A stretch of DNA of 46,059 nucleotides. Source: Nitrospirota bacterium (GTDB lineage: Bacteria > Nitrospirota > UBA9217). Below are positions 26,756 to 35,212 of this stretch, piece by piece. The DNA is taken from NCBI GenBank assembly GCA_035516965.1, contig DATIZR010000080.1, positions 1-46,059 on the forward strand, given 5' to 3'. A program made the position numbers and the translations under genes. Position 1 is the stretch's first letter; every line of letters starts with the position of its first letter. A model generated the notes under the pieces. The model was given only the letters and a program-made list of their open reading frames with translations. It was not told the origin of the DNA and searched no databases.

Positions 26756-28387
26756 TCAAGAACATTTTGGGCCGTCGCCGCATCCCTGAGAGCGATGCTG
26801 ACCGCCGGGGGGGTCAAGGGCGGTTCGGCCCTTGACAAAGAACGGGGCGTGGTTGGACGTAAAGACGGGCGGGTCGTTCCTCAGGATGGACGCCACCGCC
26901 GGATGCCGTCTGAATTCGCTTTCGAGGAACTGCCTCACCTGCTTCCGGCCCCATCCCGCCGGATGCCGGAAATCCGTATAGAGAGAAAGGTCCCCGTCCG
27001 AGAAGGGCGCTGTCTCGTACTGTGCCGCTTCGGCGCTGCCCGCGGGCATATTGAAGACGGCAAGGTTCAGGAAGGTGATCCCTGCCCGGTGACGGACAAC
27101 GAACTCAAGGGTCCTCCGGGCTGCAGGTTCCGTTTCCGCAGGCGTGCCGAACAGAAGATAGGCGTACGTCGCGATCCCGGCTGCACGGAGGTTCTGCAGG
27201 ACGCGCGACGCCGTTCCGAGGTCGATGCCTTTTTTCATCCTGTCGAGCACCTGCTGGTCGCCCGATTCCAGCCCCAGTTTCAGCATCCCGCAGCCCGAGC
27301 TCTTCAGGGACCTGCAAAAATCAGGGTCCGCGAGATCGCTCCCGATCCGCGCGAATGCATACCAGGGTACGCCGCGGCGCGTTTCCGCCAGCGCCCGCAG
27401 GAGCGCGGGACTGACCGCGTTATCGAGGAGATGAACCATGACCGGGTCCGTGTGCGCGAGCAGGATATCGAGCTGGGCAGAGACCGCGTCAGGTGAAAGA
27501 GGTATGTACGGATTGCCCTCAGCCGGCTCGGGGCAGAAGGAACAGCGGTTCCAGTAGCAACCCGCTGCGGCGGAAAAGGGCAGGACGAAACCCGGAGAAA
27601 GGTATTCCCGCACCGGCAGGGACCCATACTCCGGCGTGAAGAGGCTGCCGTGGCTGGCGTCGACGCCGAACAATTTGAGCAGGGCCGTCTCTCCGGGTCC
27701 TGCGATGAGATGGTCCACGAGACCAACAAAGGGGTTTTGCCAGCCCGGCCTTTTCATCCAGGAGGTGATGAGCCCGCCGCCTAGGACGATCCTCGCGTTG
27801 GGGACCTCCTTCCTGAGAAAGCCGATCATCGCGAACGTGCAGAGTGCCTGGCTCAGATAATTCAGGGAAAACCCTATCACCGGCCTGGAGCCTTCCCCCT
27901 GCTGCTGGCCGGGTCCGGCACGATGCTGTGCCGATTCACTGTCCGCAATGGCCTCTGGCAGCCGCTTCCGAAAATAGGGATAAAAGATGTTCCGCTCCGG
28001 ATGCTCCGCAGCAACTAGCAGGTCACTGCTCCGTATTGGCGACAGGCGCTCGTCCTGATAGTCGGCCAGGCCGACCACCACCCCCTTGCCGGCGCCGGCA
28101 AGAGCAAGGACGCGATTGACATCGCTGACCGCCCGCGCATAGCGGTCGCGGGAGCGATAGGTTTGCGGGTCCCTGAGCGCGTCAACATTCCTTGACACCT
28201 GTTTCATCGCGCGGCGGGCCCAGGTATCGGACGCCGTCTTGGGCTGCTGCAAAAGCCACAGGAGACCTTCGAGGTTTGCGTCGAGAAGCTCGCAGGGAAT
28301 GCCGTTCTGTCTCACGGCGCCGGCCAGCTTCGCAATGCCTGCCGGAGGCTCGCCGGGTTTCGCGGTGGGGGGAAAAACAAGAAGCAT
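26756..28387 (-). CDS. B12-binding-type radical SAM protein with CX4CX2C cluster site
   Basis: A 543-residue protein. The N-terminal 250 residues resemble the Rossmann-like B12-binding region of the BchE/RimO-type class (LLVFPPTAKPGEPPAGIAKL, ARIVLGGGLITSW, DHLIAGPGETALLKLFG), but the cobalamin DxHxxG motif is not evident. The radical SAM core has its cysteines in AAGCYWNRCSFCPE: Cx4Cx2C rather than the usual Cx3Cx2C. This spacing also occurs in a subset of relatives as far as I recall. Further core features are LKLGLESGDQQVLDRMKKGI and YAYLLFGTPAETE. Substrate unknown. There is no ribosome site at the ATG, but a promoter-like sequence puts the transcript start on it. The stop is 15 bases from the frame limit of the hybrid kinase gene. 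Confidence 0.85.
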   Translation of the reverse strand: MLLVFPPTAKPGEPPAGIAKLAGAVRQNGIPCELLDANLEGLLWLLQQPKTASDTWARRAMKQVSRNVDALRDPQTYRSRDRYARAVSDVNRVLALAGAGKGVVVGLADYQDERLSPIRSSDLLVAAEHPERNIFYPYFRKRLPEAIADSESAQHRAGPGQQQGEGSRPVIGFSLNYLSQALCTFAMIGFLRKEVPNARIVLGGGLITSWMKRPGWQNPFVGLVDHLIAGPGETALLKLFGVDASHGSLFTPEYGSLPVREYLSPGFVLPFSAAAGCYWNRCSFCPEPAEGNPYIPLSPDAVSAQLDILLAHTDPVMVHLLDNAVSPALLRALAETRRGVPWYAFARIGSDLADPDFCRSLKSSGCGMLKLGLESGDQQVLDRMKKGIDLGTASRVLQNLRAAGIATYAYLLFGTPAETEPAARRTLEFVVRHRAGITFLNLAVFNMPAGSAEAAQYETAPFSDGDLSLYTDFRHPAGWGRKQVRQFLESEFRRHPAVASILRNDPPVFTSNHAPFFVKGRTALDPPGGQHRSQGCGDGPKCS

Positions 28388-28392
28388 GGCAC

Positions 28393-28422
28393 ATTATGCC
28401 GGAGAAGCGGGGAAAATAGCAA
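28393..28422 (-). promoter_or_regulatory. Candidate promoter giving a leaderless radical SAM transcript
   Basis: TTGCTA (28417-28422), an 18-base spacer and CATAAT (28393-28398) on the minus strand. The predicted start coincides with the ATG at 28387. Confidence 0.45.
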
Positions 28423-28469
28423 GACCTCCTGCACAAATCACCCCCGGCGGCAAAGGGTTTGGCGAATTA

Positions 28470-28478
28470 TGGTATAGT
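28470..28478 (+). promoter_or_regulatory. Extended -10 promoter of the LOG-family gene
   Basis: TGG-TATAGT (-10 at 28473-28478). Start expected near 28485. No strong -35. Confidence 0.45.
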
Positions 28479-28540
28479 ATACGGGACAAAGGGCAATGCG
28501 GAACGGCCGGATGACACTGAGGATCGTGAGGACTACCCAG

Positions 28541-29581
28541 ATGATGACACTGCATTTCACCAGAACGAACGGGCCCGTTGACGAGGCCATCGAAAGGCTG
28601 ATCAGCGCTGCGGGAGGCATCGACAGCCCCGAGTATGTCCGCGAGATGATCCTTGCGGCGCTTAAGGCGGGCCAGGAGGCAGAAGGGGATACGGCGGGCC
28701 TGAAGCTCATGAACAGCACGCTGAAGGAGATGCGGTTCACCGCAAAGGTCTTCGCCCCCTACCAGGCCACGCGCAAGGTCACCGTCTTCGGGTCGGCTCG
28801 CGTTGCCCCCGGGGAGCCGACGTACGAGATGGCCAGGCTCTTCGGGCAAAAACTGGCGGAAGCCGGCTACATGGTGATCACCGGCGGAGGCGCGGGCATC
28901 ATGCAGGCGGCCCATGAAGGCGCCGGCCCGGAGTACTCCTTCGGCGTGAACATCCGGCTGCCCTTCGAACAGAGGCCCAACCCCGTCATCGAGGGCAACC
29001 CCCGCCTCATCACCTACAAGTATTTTTTCAACCGGAAGGTCGCGTTCCTTAAGGAGGCCGATGCGGTCGCCCTGTTCCCCGGCGGCTTCGGTACGCTCGA
29101 CGAGGCCATGGAAACGCTCACGCTCGTGCAGACGGGCAAGCGCAATCCCCTGCCGCTGGTGCTCGTGGACGATCCCGGCGGCACCTACTGGTCTCAGCTG
29201 TTCAAGTTCATGAATGAGGAGCTGCTTTCGCGGGGATATGTGAGTCCCACGGATTTTTCGCTGTTCGAACAGGTCTGCTCTGTGGACGAAGCGATCGGGA
29301 AGATCATGGGTTTTTACCGGCGGTATCACAGCCTGCGGTATGTGGATGGAAAGCTGGTCATCCGGCTCGCGTCGGCGCTCGACGTTTCTACGGTCCAGGG
29401 GCTCAGGGAGCGGTTCCGGGATATTCTGCTGCCGGGGGGTGATATCGCTCCGTCGGTTGCGCTTCCGGCGGAGGTCGAGGACAATGATTTCATCGAACTG
29501 CCGAGGCTGGTTGTCGATTTCGACCGGCGGGACTTCGGCCGGCTCAAGAGCCTGATCGATGCAGTGAACGAACTTTCCTGA
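28541..29581 (+). CDS. LOG-family (TIGR00730-like) Rossmann-fold protein
   Basis: About 346 residues. The central domain is the LOG/lysine-decarboxylase-like fold: VTVFGSARVAPGEPTYEMAR, VITGGGAGIMQAAHEGA and the catalytic motif FPGGFGTLDEAME (PGGxGTxxE with RK in FNRKVAF). Enzymes of this fold cleave cytokinin nucleotides or nucleoside 5'-monophosphates to base and ribose phosphate; the bacterial role is mostly unknown. It is longer than typical LOG proteins (about 190), with a helical N-terminal extension and a C-terminal part after residue 270 that I cannot assign. The ATG at 28541 has TGAGGA 8 bases upstream; in-frame ATGs at 28496 and 28511 are possible. Confidence 0.88.
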   Translation: MMTLHFTRTNGPVDEAIERLISAAGGIDSPEYVREMILAALKAGQEAEGDTAGLKLMNSTLKEMRFTAKVFAPYQATRKVTVFGSARVAPGEPTYEMARLFGQKLAEAGYMVITGGGAGIMQAAHEGAGPEYSFGVNIRLPFEQRPNPVIEGNPRLITYKYFFNRKVAFLKEADAVALFPGGFGTLDEAMETLTLVQTGKRNPLPLVLVDDPGGTYWSQLFKFMNEELLSRGYVSPTDFSLFEQVCSVDEAIGKIMGFYRRYHSLRYVDGKLVIRLASALDVSTVQGLRERFRDILLPGGDIAPSVALPAEVEDNDFIELPRLVVDFDRRDFGRLKSLIDAVNELS

Positions 29582-29663
29582 TCAGGTCACCCTGGCATCC
29601 CGGAACGGCAATCAGCGGAAGGAGTGCGAGAACGGTCTCGTCGGGGATGCCGTGCTCAAACCG

Positions 29664-29888
29664 TCAATGGCACCCCGCACAGGACGAGGACGAGCATCCC
29701 CCGCATCCCGTGCCGCCCGAAGAGCTTGACGACGATGCGCTCGAGGATTTCCCCATCCCGAAGCGTGACATGAGCTTCTCTGCCTCGGGGGAGCCGCATT
29801 TTTCGCAGACGACCTCGGGGTTCGACCCGAAGACCAGCTTCTCGAAATCAGCGCCGCATGCGCTGCAGTGATATTCATAGATCGGCAT
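29664..29888 (-). CDS. FmdB-type small zinc-ribbon protein
   Basis: A 74-residue protein starting MPIYEYHCSACGADFEKLVF, then VVCEKCGSPEAEKLMSRFGM: two CxxC knuckles of the FmdB/CxxC_CXXC_SSSS family. The tail is Ser-rich, then Gly/Cys-rich (GGTGCGGCSSSSCAGCH), with a further potential metal-binding cluster. The family is named from a putative regulator of formamidase expression in Methylophilus; its general function is unknown. GAGG precedes the ATG. It is the last gene of the minus-strand run that begins with purH. Confidence 0.88.
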   Translation of the reverse strand: MPIYEYHCSACGADFEKLVFGSNPEVVCEKCGSPEAEKLMSRFGMGKSSSASSSSSSGGTGCGGCSSSSCAGCH

Positions 29889-29964
29889 TTTTAAACCTCG
29901 ACTGGGAGACAGGGTGACAGGTCAAAAACCTGTGTAGTTCTTTCCTGCGTCTCCGTGTCCCCTG

Positions 29965-30615
29965 TCAGCTCTTCTTTTCCAGCTTCTTCCAGTCCGACAG
30001 GAACTTCCCGATCCCGATGTCCGTGAGCGGATGCTTCACGAGCTGATCGATCACGCTGAAGGGGATCGTGGCGATATGGGCGCCTGCCACGGCCGCGTCC
30101 ACCACATGGAGCGGGTTCCTTATGCTGGCCACGATCACCTCGGTGCCATAGCCGAAATTCTCGTAGATAGCGAGGATCTGCCGGACAAGGTCCATGCCGT
30201 AGTGGCTGATGTCGTCGAGCCTGCCGACAAAGGGGCTGACGTAGGCGGCCCCCACCTTTGCCGCGAGCAGGGCCTGGGAGGGAGAGAACACCAGGGTCAT
30301 GTTCACCCTGATGCCTTTTTGCGCCAGCAGCCTGGTCGCCTTGAGCCCTTCTTTCGTCATCGGCAGCTTCACGATGATGTTCTTGTGGATCGCCGCCAGT
30401 TCCACGCCTTCGGCCACCATCTTGTCAGCCTCGAGACTGACGGCCTCGGCGCTGATCGGACCGTCAACGATCGAGCAGATCTCGGCGATCACCTGCTTGA
30501 AGTCCCTGCCCTCCTTCGCGATGAGCGACGGGTTCGTGGTCACTCCATCGACCACGCCGAGGCTGGCGGCCTCGCGGATCTCTTTCACGTTCGCAGTATC
30601 GATAAAAAATTTCAT
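29965..30615 (-). CDS. fsa: Fructose-6-phosphate aldolase/transaldolase-like protein
   Basis: A 216-residue TIM-barrel enzyme of the short transaldolase (TalC/Fsa) class. It starts [20 protein letters not shown], and [11 protein letters not shown] and the Schiff-base Lys in [13 protein letters not shown] are present, with [16 protein letters not shown] and a C-terminal [15 protein letters not shown]. Length and motifs match the group for which either transaldolase or fructose-6-phosphate aldolase activity is found; sequence alone does not decide. It probably supplies the non-oxidative pentose phosphate branch. AAAGGG precedes the ATG. The gene is 70 bases downstream of the Fe-S protein gene and probably co-transcribed. 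Confidence 0.9.
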   Translation of the reverse strand: MKFFIDTANVKEIREAASLGVVDGVTTNPSLIAKEGRDFKQVIAEICSIVDGPISAEAVSLEADKMVAEGVELAAIHKNIIVKLPMTKEGLKATRLLAQKGIRVNMTLVFSPSQALLAAKVGAAYVSPFVGRLDDISHYGMDLVRQILAIYENFGYGTEVIVASIRNPLHVVDAAVAGAHIATIPFSVIDQLVKHPLTDIGIGKFLSDWKKLEKKS

Positions 30616-30685
30616 GCTTTTCCCTTTCCGTTCCGGTGCTCCCCTGAAATCACGCAGGCCTGAGCCCGCCTCCGCTCCTCACTCG

Positions 30686-31906
30686 TCACTCCGAACTTGC
30701 AAGCGCCTCCTCGATCACCTGGACCGTATGAAGGACCGCGATGTCCGATCCGGCGCGCCTGAGCCCGTCGGCGATCTGCATGCGGCAGCCGGGGCACCCC
30801 GTGACCACTGCGTCCGCCCTCGTCGCGATGATGTCTCCGGCCTTCGCATCGGCGATGCCGTCGGAGATGCCGTGGTGCGTCAGCCGCATCACGCCGCCGA
30901 ACCCGCAGCAGCGGTCCGGGTTCCTCATCTCGACGAGCCTGATCCCCGGGATGCTGCGCAGCAGCTCCCTTGCCGTCTTCGCAAGCCCCAGCCCTCTGCC
31001 CAGATGGCACGAGTCATGCCAGGTGATGGTCCTGTTCACGGGGCCTGCCGCGAAGCGTCCCCGCTGCGCGGCAAGGAAGCCATGCAGGTCCAGCACCAGG
31101 GGTACCGTTGCAGCGGGCCCGAGCAGTTTAGGGTATTCACGGGTAAAAGTCAAGGCGCAAGAGGCGCATGCCGTCACGATCGCGTCCGCCCGGACGGCCG
31201 CCAGCAGCGCGGCGTTCTTCGCCGCCAGTTCCCCGGCGGCCTTCCGGTCTCCCAGGGACAGCAGGGGCCTTCCGCAGCATTGCAGCCCGTCAGGAATGAT
31301 TACCTGGTAGCCGATCCTGCTGAGGATACTGACCGCGGATTGCCCGAGGCCGGGCTGATGGTAATTGATCGCGCAGCCCGAAAAAAAAACGACCCTGCCT
31401 TTTCGTTCGCGTTCCTCCGCATCGGTCGATGCCTGAACTATGCGCCGGGGACGCGTTTGCTGTGGCCCTCCCCTGACTGACGCGACGCGGTAATGCAGCA
31501 TGAGCGGCGCCAGACAGGCGGATGCGCGCAGGGCGTCCTCATTGCTCAGGATCCGGGTCAGCAGCGACTTCACGATGCCGGGCCCTCGTTCGTCCACGGC
31601 CTGCTCCCGGGCTGCCTGGATGATCGTCGTGACGGGGACCCCGCTCGGGCATGCGTCCTCACAGGCAAGGCAGCCCGTGCAGGTCTCCAGGCGGTCCCCG
31701 TAGACTTTTGAGACCGGCAGCCGTCCCTCGAGCACGGCACTGATCATCGCCATCCGGCCCCGCGGCGACCGGGACTCCTCCCGGTTCGCCAGGAAGGAGG
31801 GGCAGACCGCGCTGCACGATCCGCATCTGACACAGCGTGAAAGGTCCTGCCGGTGCCTGTCGAGGACTTGGCGCGAAGAGCCAGGTGCGTGTGGTTTGTT
31901 TCTCAT
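30686..31906 (-). CDS. GlcF-like (Fe-S) oxidoreductase subunit with two CCG domains
   Basis: A 406-residue cytoplasmic or membrane-associated electron carrier. Two ferredoxin-type 4Fe-4S sites lie in the first 90 residues (CVRCGSCSAVCP and CTGCLACEDACP). Two Cys-rich CCG domains of the HdrB/GlcF type follow (FFSGCAINYHQ...LQCCGRPLLS and WHDSCHLGRG...RCCGFGG...GCPGCRMQI). This matches the iron-sulfur subunit of glycolate or lactate oxidase. No FAD-binding GlcD partner is in the neighbourhood, so the donor is unknown. Its ATG overlaps the stop of the L,D-transpeptidase gene (ATGA), indicating translational coupling. Confidence 0.88.
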   Translation of the reverse strand: MRNKPHAPGSSRQVLDRHRQDLSRCVRCGSCSAVCPSFLANREESRSPRGRMAMISAVLEGRLPVSKVYGDRLETCTGCLACEDACPSGVPVTTIIQAAREQAVDERGPGIVKSLLTRILSNEDALRASACLAPLMLHYRVASVRGGPQQTRPRRIVQASTDAEERERKGRVVFFSGCAINYHQPGLGQSAVSILSRIGYQVIIPDGLQCCGRPLLSLGDRKAAGELAAKNAALLAAVRADAIVTACASCALTFTREYPKLLGPAATVPLVLDLHGFLAAQRGRFAAGPVNRTITWHDSCHLGRGLGLAKTARELLRSIPGIRLVEMRNPDRCCGFGGVMRLTHHGISDGIADAKAGDIIATRADAVVTGCPGCRMQIADGLRRAGSDIAVLHTVQVIEEALASSE

Positions 31907-32535
31907 GGCAGGATGGTCACGGGTGTGCCTAGGGACAGGACACTGTAGATCTCATCGACATCGGCGTTGTCGATCGCGATGCAGCCGTCGGTCCAGTTCA
32001 TACCCGTCGAGAACCGGGGGGCGACAGCGCTGTCGAGGAGGCGTCCGTGGATGCCGATAGCGCCGCCGAGCCTGGTATCCCAGGGAGGCGGCTGCCGTTC
32101 CTCCTGCGCCTTCTTGATCAGGCGGTATTGCAGCGCAGTGATGAGCCCCTCCTGCAGGCCATGCTCGGCGTGTGACAGCCCCGGATAACTGAGGCCGATA
32201 AACTTGTAGAACCGCTTGCTGGGGTTCATGGTGCAGACGAAAAAATCTCCCTCCGGCGTGCGTTTGTCGCCGGCCTGACGCTTGTCCCCGTCCTGGAAGC
32301 CCTTGCCGAAGACCGCGCGATAGGTCTTGATTGGCCGGTCCCCCTTGTACAGCGTCAGGGTATATTGCGACTTCCAGATGACGATCCGGAGCGCCCCCGA
32401 GAGCGAGGAAACGAGGGAGGCAAAATTGGACGGCCGCGCCGCCGGCGCGTCAGGAGCCGGGGAAAGACAGCTGAGCAGCAGGAGCGAAAGGAGAAGCCTG
32501 AGGGAAAAGAGGATTTTTCTGCCGAGCCTTGCCAT
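31903..32535 (-). CDS. L,D-transpeptidase (YkuD) lipoprotein
   Basis: About 210 residues. The N-terminus is a lipoprotein signal (LFSLRLLLSLLLLSC). The YkuD domain follows: IWKSQYTLTLYKGDRPIKTY, KRTPEGDFFVCTMNPSKRFY, and the catalytic region IGIHGRLLDSAV...GMNWTDGCIAIDNADVDEIY with His and Cys. The Arg usually after the active Cys (GCxR) is Ala-Ile, as in the WTDGCIA subgroup. It cross-links peptidoglycan or attaches proteins to it in the periplasm. I prefer the ATG at 32535, which clears the upstream gene; an ATG at 32574 would overlap it by 23 bases. Confidence 0.88.
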   Translation of the reverse strand: MARLGRKILFSLRLLLSLLLLSCLSPAPDAPAARPSNFASLVSSLSGALRIVIWKSQYTLTLYKGDRPIKTYRAVFGKGFQDGDKRQAGDKRTPEGDFFVCTMNPSKRFYKFIGLSYPGLSHAEHGLQEGLITALQYRLIKKAQEERQPPPWDTRLGGAIGIHGRLLDSAVAPRFSTGMNWTDGCIAIDNADVDEIYSVLSLGTPVTILP

Positions 32536-32551
32536 TGCCTGGTTCCGTCGA

Positions 32552-32812
32552 TTATCCGCGGTGCGCCTCTTCATACCGCTGGGCGCATTCCTCGCTGCAA
32601 AAGAAGTGGATGGACTTTCCGATACGCCGGGTGACCGCCCGGTCCTTGATCACATAGGTCCTGCATTCCGGGTCCATGACCATGTCTTCACCCTGCTGCC
32701 GCTGCCCCGTCCGGCTGTTCTCCTCGTGATAGGCGATGAATGCCGAACGGAAGACCGCCTTGAGGGCGTAATAGACCAGGATTAAGGTGATAAGGATCAA
32801 CAGTCCGCGCAT
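32552..32812 (-). CDS. Membrane-anchored YHS/TRASH-like metal-site protein (PP0621-like)
   Basis: An 86-residue protein: one N-terminal membrane helix (LLILITLILVYYALKAVF), a charged linker, then DMVMDPECRTYVI and IHFFCSEECAQRYEEAH. The spaced cysteines (DPEC, then FCSEEC) are those of YHS/TRASH domains, which bind a metal ion. The role is unknown; it could deliver or sense metal at the inner membrane. Its ATG overlaps the stop of the TPR gene (TGATG), so translation is coupled. Too short for more detail. Confidence 0.8.
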   Translation of the reverse strand: MRGLLILITLILVYYALKAVFRSAFIAYHEENSRTGQRQQGEDMVMDPECRTYVIKDRAVTRRIGKSIHFFCSEECAQRYEEAHRG

Positions 32813-33375
32813 CAGGGATGTCCCTTCTTCAGGGTTTTCCTGAATGTCATGATGTTGGCGCGCATATAGTCGGCCTGGGGATGGTTCGGCGCGAGCCGCA
32901 GCAGTTCTTCCCAGACGTGGATGGCCACCGGATAATTCTTGAAATCGTAGGCGTAGACGATGCCCATGTAAAAGCGGGCGTTGAGATGCCCGGGCTCGTA
33001 CTCGAGCGCCTTCCGGTACTCCGCAAGCGCGCGATCGGGCATGCCGAGGCTCCGGTAGGCTACTCCCAGGTCCGTATGCACGTCGGCGTTCCGCGGGTCC
33101 AGCTTCAGAGCATGTTCATACTGCCCGATGGCCTCCTGCCATGCACCGCTGTCTGCGTAGGCATTGCCGAGGCCGACGATAGCGGGAAGATTATCGGGAT
33201 CACCGGACAGGACCCCCCGGTATTCTTCGATCAGTCCGTAGTAGTAGGGTGTTTCGGATTTCGCGCCATGCTCCACGCCGGCCGGGATGTTCGGTTCGTG
33301 GCGTTCGTCAGTCCTGGAGCACGCGGTGAGCAGCACGACAACGGCTGCCGCGGCAACTGAGAGGGTTTTCTTCAT
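32812..33375 (-). CDS. TPR-repeat lipoprotein
   Basis: About 187 residues. The signal peptide MKKTLSVAAAAVVVLLTAC has a lipobox Cys, so the protein is periplasmic and membrane-anchored. Four or so TPR units follow: YRGVLSGDPDNLPAIVGLGN, EAIGQYEHALKLDPRNADVH, RALAEYRKALEYEPGHLNAR and VAIHVWEELLRLAPNHPQAD. TPR scaffolds mediate protein contacts; the partner is not visible. The start is set at MKKTL (33375) because of the signal peptide; a longer frame runs into purH to 33456. The end is coupled to the YHS protein gene. Confidence 0.85.
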   Translation of the reverse strand: MKKTLSVAAAAVVVLLTACSRTDERHEPNIPAGVEHGAKSETPYYYGLIEEYRGVLSGDPDNLPAIVGLGNAYADSGAWQEAIGQYEHALKLDPRNADVHTDLGVAYRSLGMPDRALAEYRKALEYEPGHLNARFYMGIVYAYDFKNYPVAIHVWEELLRLAPNHPQADYMRANIMTFRKTLKKGHP

Positions 33376-33452
33376 CACGATATCGCAGGTCTTGCCAGCC
33401 GCCGTCCTCCTTGCCCGGCTGCGGCCGAAAGACCGGGGCTGTTCGTCATCGA

Positions 33453-35012
33453 TCAATGCCGGAAGTGCCTCATGCCGGTCATCACCATGGCCAGTCCGTG
33501 TTCTTCGGCGGCCCTGATCACGTCCTCGTCCTTGAGGGAGCCGCCGGGCTGGATCACCGCCGTGATCCCCGCTTTCGCGGCCTCGTCAAGCCCGTCACGG
33601 AACGGAAAGAATGCGTCCGAAGCCAGCACTGTCCCCGTGAGCGGGGACTGCGCCTTCAGCACGGCAAGGCGGACCGAATCGAGGCGGCTCATCTGGCCCG
33701 CGCCGATCCCGACGGTCCTGTCCCTCGTCGTGAACACGATCGCGTTCGACTTCACGTGCTTGCAGACCTTCCAGGCAAAGGCGAGCGCCTGATATTCATC
33801 GTCCGTGGGTTTCCGCTTCGTGGCGACGGTAAGCTTCCGGACGTCGTCGATCCCGCCCAGGTCACGGTCCTGGTAGATGAGGCCGCCAACGACCTTCTTC
33901 AAGTCCATGCCCTCGGCCTGGCCTTTCACGGACGGCCCTATGTCAAGAAGACGCACGTCCTTTTTCTTCCTGAGCTCCTCGAGCGCATCCGGGGCGAACT
34001 CGGGCGCTACCACGACCTCGACAAACGTGGACGTCAGCTCCTTCGCGGTCTCGAAGTCCACCATGTGGTTGAAGGCGATCACGCCGCCGAAGGCCGAGAC
34101 CGGGTCGCAGTCGCGCGCCCTGCGGTAGGCCTCGGCGGGCGCGGCCCCCGTTGCCGCGCCGCAGGGGTTGTTGTGCTTCACGATCACCGCCGCCGTTCCG
34201 TCAAACTCCTTCACGAGCTCCAGCGCACTGTTGGCATCGAGAAAGTTGTTGAAGGACATCTCCTTGCCGTGCAGCTGCCGCGCGCTCGACACGGAAGGCT
34301 CCTTCCTGCCGAACTCTCGGTAAAAGGCGCCTTCCTGATGCGGGTTCTCGCCATAGCGGAGGTTCTGCACCTTCTCGAACTGCAGTGTCAGGATGTTCGG
34401 GAATCGAGTTTTCTCTTCGGTCGGGACCTGGCTGTCGAGCCACGCGGAGATCGCGCTGTCGTATCTGGCCGTGTGAAGGAAGACCGTACGGCAGAGCTCG
34501 AAGCGCGTCCTTGCGGATACCTCGCCGGTCTTCTCGATCTCCGCCAGCACCCTGCCGTAGTCTCGCGGGGAACACACGACGGCGACGTCCGTATAATTCT
34601 TGGCAGCGGAGCGCAGCATGGTCGGTCCGCCGATGTCGATGTTCTCGATCGCATCCTCGAGCGTGCACCCCGCTTTCGCAACCGTCTGCTCGAAGGGGTA
34701 GAGGTTCACGACCACCAGGTCGATGGGCTGGATGCCGTGCTGCTGCATCTGCCTCGCGTGCTCGGGGTTGTTCCGCCTGCCCAGGATCCCGCCGTGCACC
34801 TTGGGGTGCAGGGTCTTGACCCTCCCGTCGAGCATCTCCGGGAAGCCGGTGAACTCCGAGACATCCTTGACCGGGACGCCCGCGTCGCGGAGCAGTTTGG
34901 CCGTGCCGCCCGTTGACAGGATCTCGATGCGGAGTTTCGCTATGCCGTTGGCGAACTCGATGATGCCTTCTTTGTGGGAAACACTGATCAGCGCGCGGCT
35001 AATTTTGCCCAT
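33453..35012 (-). CDS. purH: Bifunctional AICAR transformylase/IMP cyclohydrolase
   Basis: A 519-residue enzyme for the last two steps of de novo purine synthesis: formyl transfer from 10-formyl-THF to AICAR and ring closure to IMP. The N-terminal MGS-like cyclohydrolase domain is complete (ALISVSHKEGIIEFANGIAK, STGGTAKLLRDAGV, DGRVKTLHPKVHGGIL), as is the transformylase domain (NLRYGENPHQEGAFY, IVKHNNPCGAATG with the catalytic Lys-His, SDAFFPFRDGLDEAA, VIQPGGSLKDEDVI). Length is as usual. AGGAGG lies 8 bases before the ATG, and a consensus promoter is just upstream. It links to the fchA-folD pair, which makes the 10-formyl-THF it consumes. Confidence 0.97.
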   Translation of the reverse strand: MGKISRALISVSHKEGIIEFANGIAKLRIEILSTGGTAKLLRDAGVPVKDVSEFTGFPEMLDGRVKTLHPKVHGGILGRRNNPEHARQMQQHGIQPIDLVVVNLYPFEQTVAKAGCTLEDAIENIDIGGPTMLRSAAKNYTDVAVVCSPRDYGRVLAEIEKTGEVSARTRFELCRTVFLHTARYDSAISAWLDSQVPTEEKTRFPNILTLQFEKVQNLRYGENPHQEGAFYREFGRKEPSVSSARQLHGKEMSFNNFLDANSALELVKEFDGTAAVIVKHNNPCGAATGAAPAEAYRRARDCDPVSAFGGVIAFNHMVDFETAKELTSTFVEVVVAPEFAPDALEELRKKKDVRLLDIGPSVKGQAEGMDLKKVVGGLIYQDRDLGGIDDVRKLTVATKRKPTDDEYQALAFAWKVCKHVKSNAIVFTTRDRTVGIGAGQMSRLDSVRLAVLKAQSPLTGTVLASDAFFPFRDGLDEAAKAGITAVIQPGGSLKDEDVIRAAEEHGLAMVMTGMRHFRH

Positions 35013-35057
35013 GGAACTGCCTCCTGATGGGATTGTGGGGCGGGTATGAGCACAAAA

Positions 35058-35086
35058 ATATTAACCGAAACGATGAGCGAAGTCAA
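35058..35086 (-). promoter_or_regulatory. Sigma-70 promoter of purH
   Basis: TTGACT (35081-35086), a 17-base spacer and TAATAT (35058-35063) on the minus strand, with a leader of about 38 bases. No purine riboswitch is seen in it. Confidence 0.75.
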
Positions 35087-35212
35087 TGCATTAAAACCCC
35101 TTCGAGGACCCCTGAACGCCATTCCACGCTTTTTCGGCCGCTAAAGCGATGCGTCCTTCGAACTGGCACGGGCGCTTGAACGACGATAGCACCAAGGGAA
35201 GAACGAGCCCGG

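Noticed and set aside
33411-34916. Long plus-strand open frame opposite purH
   Set aside because: Shadow of purH; no domain or start signal.
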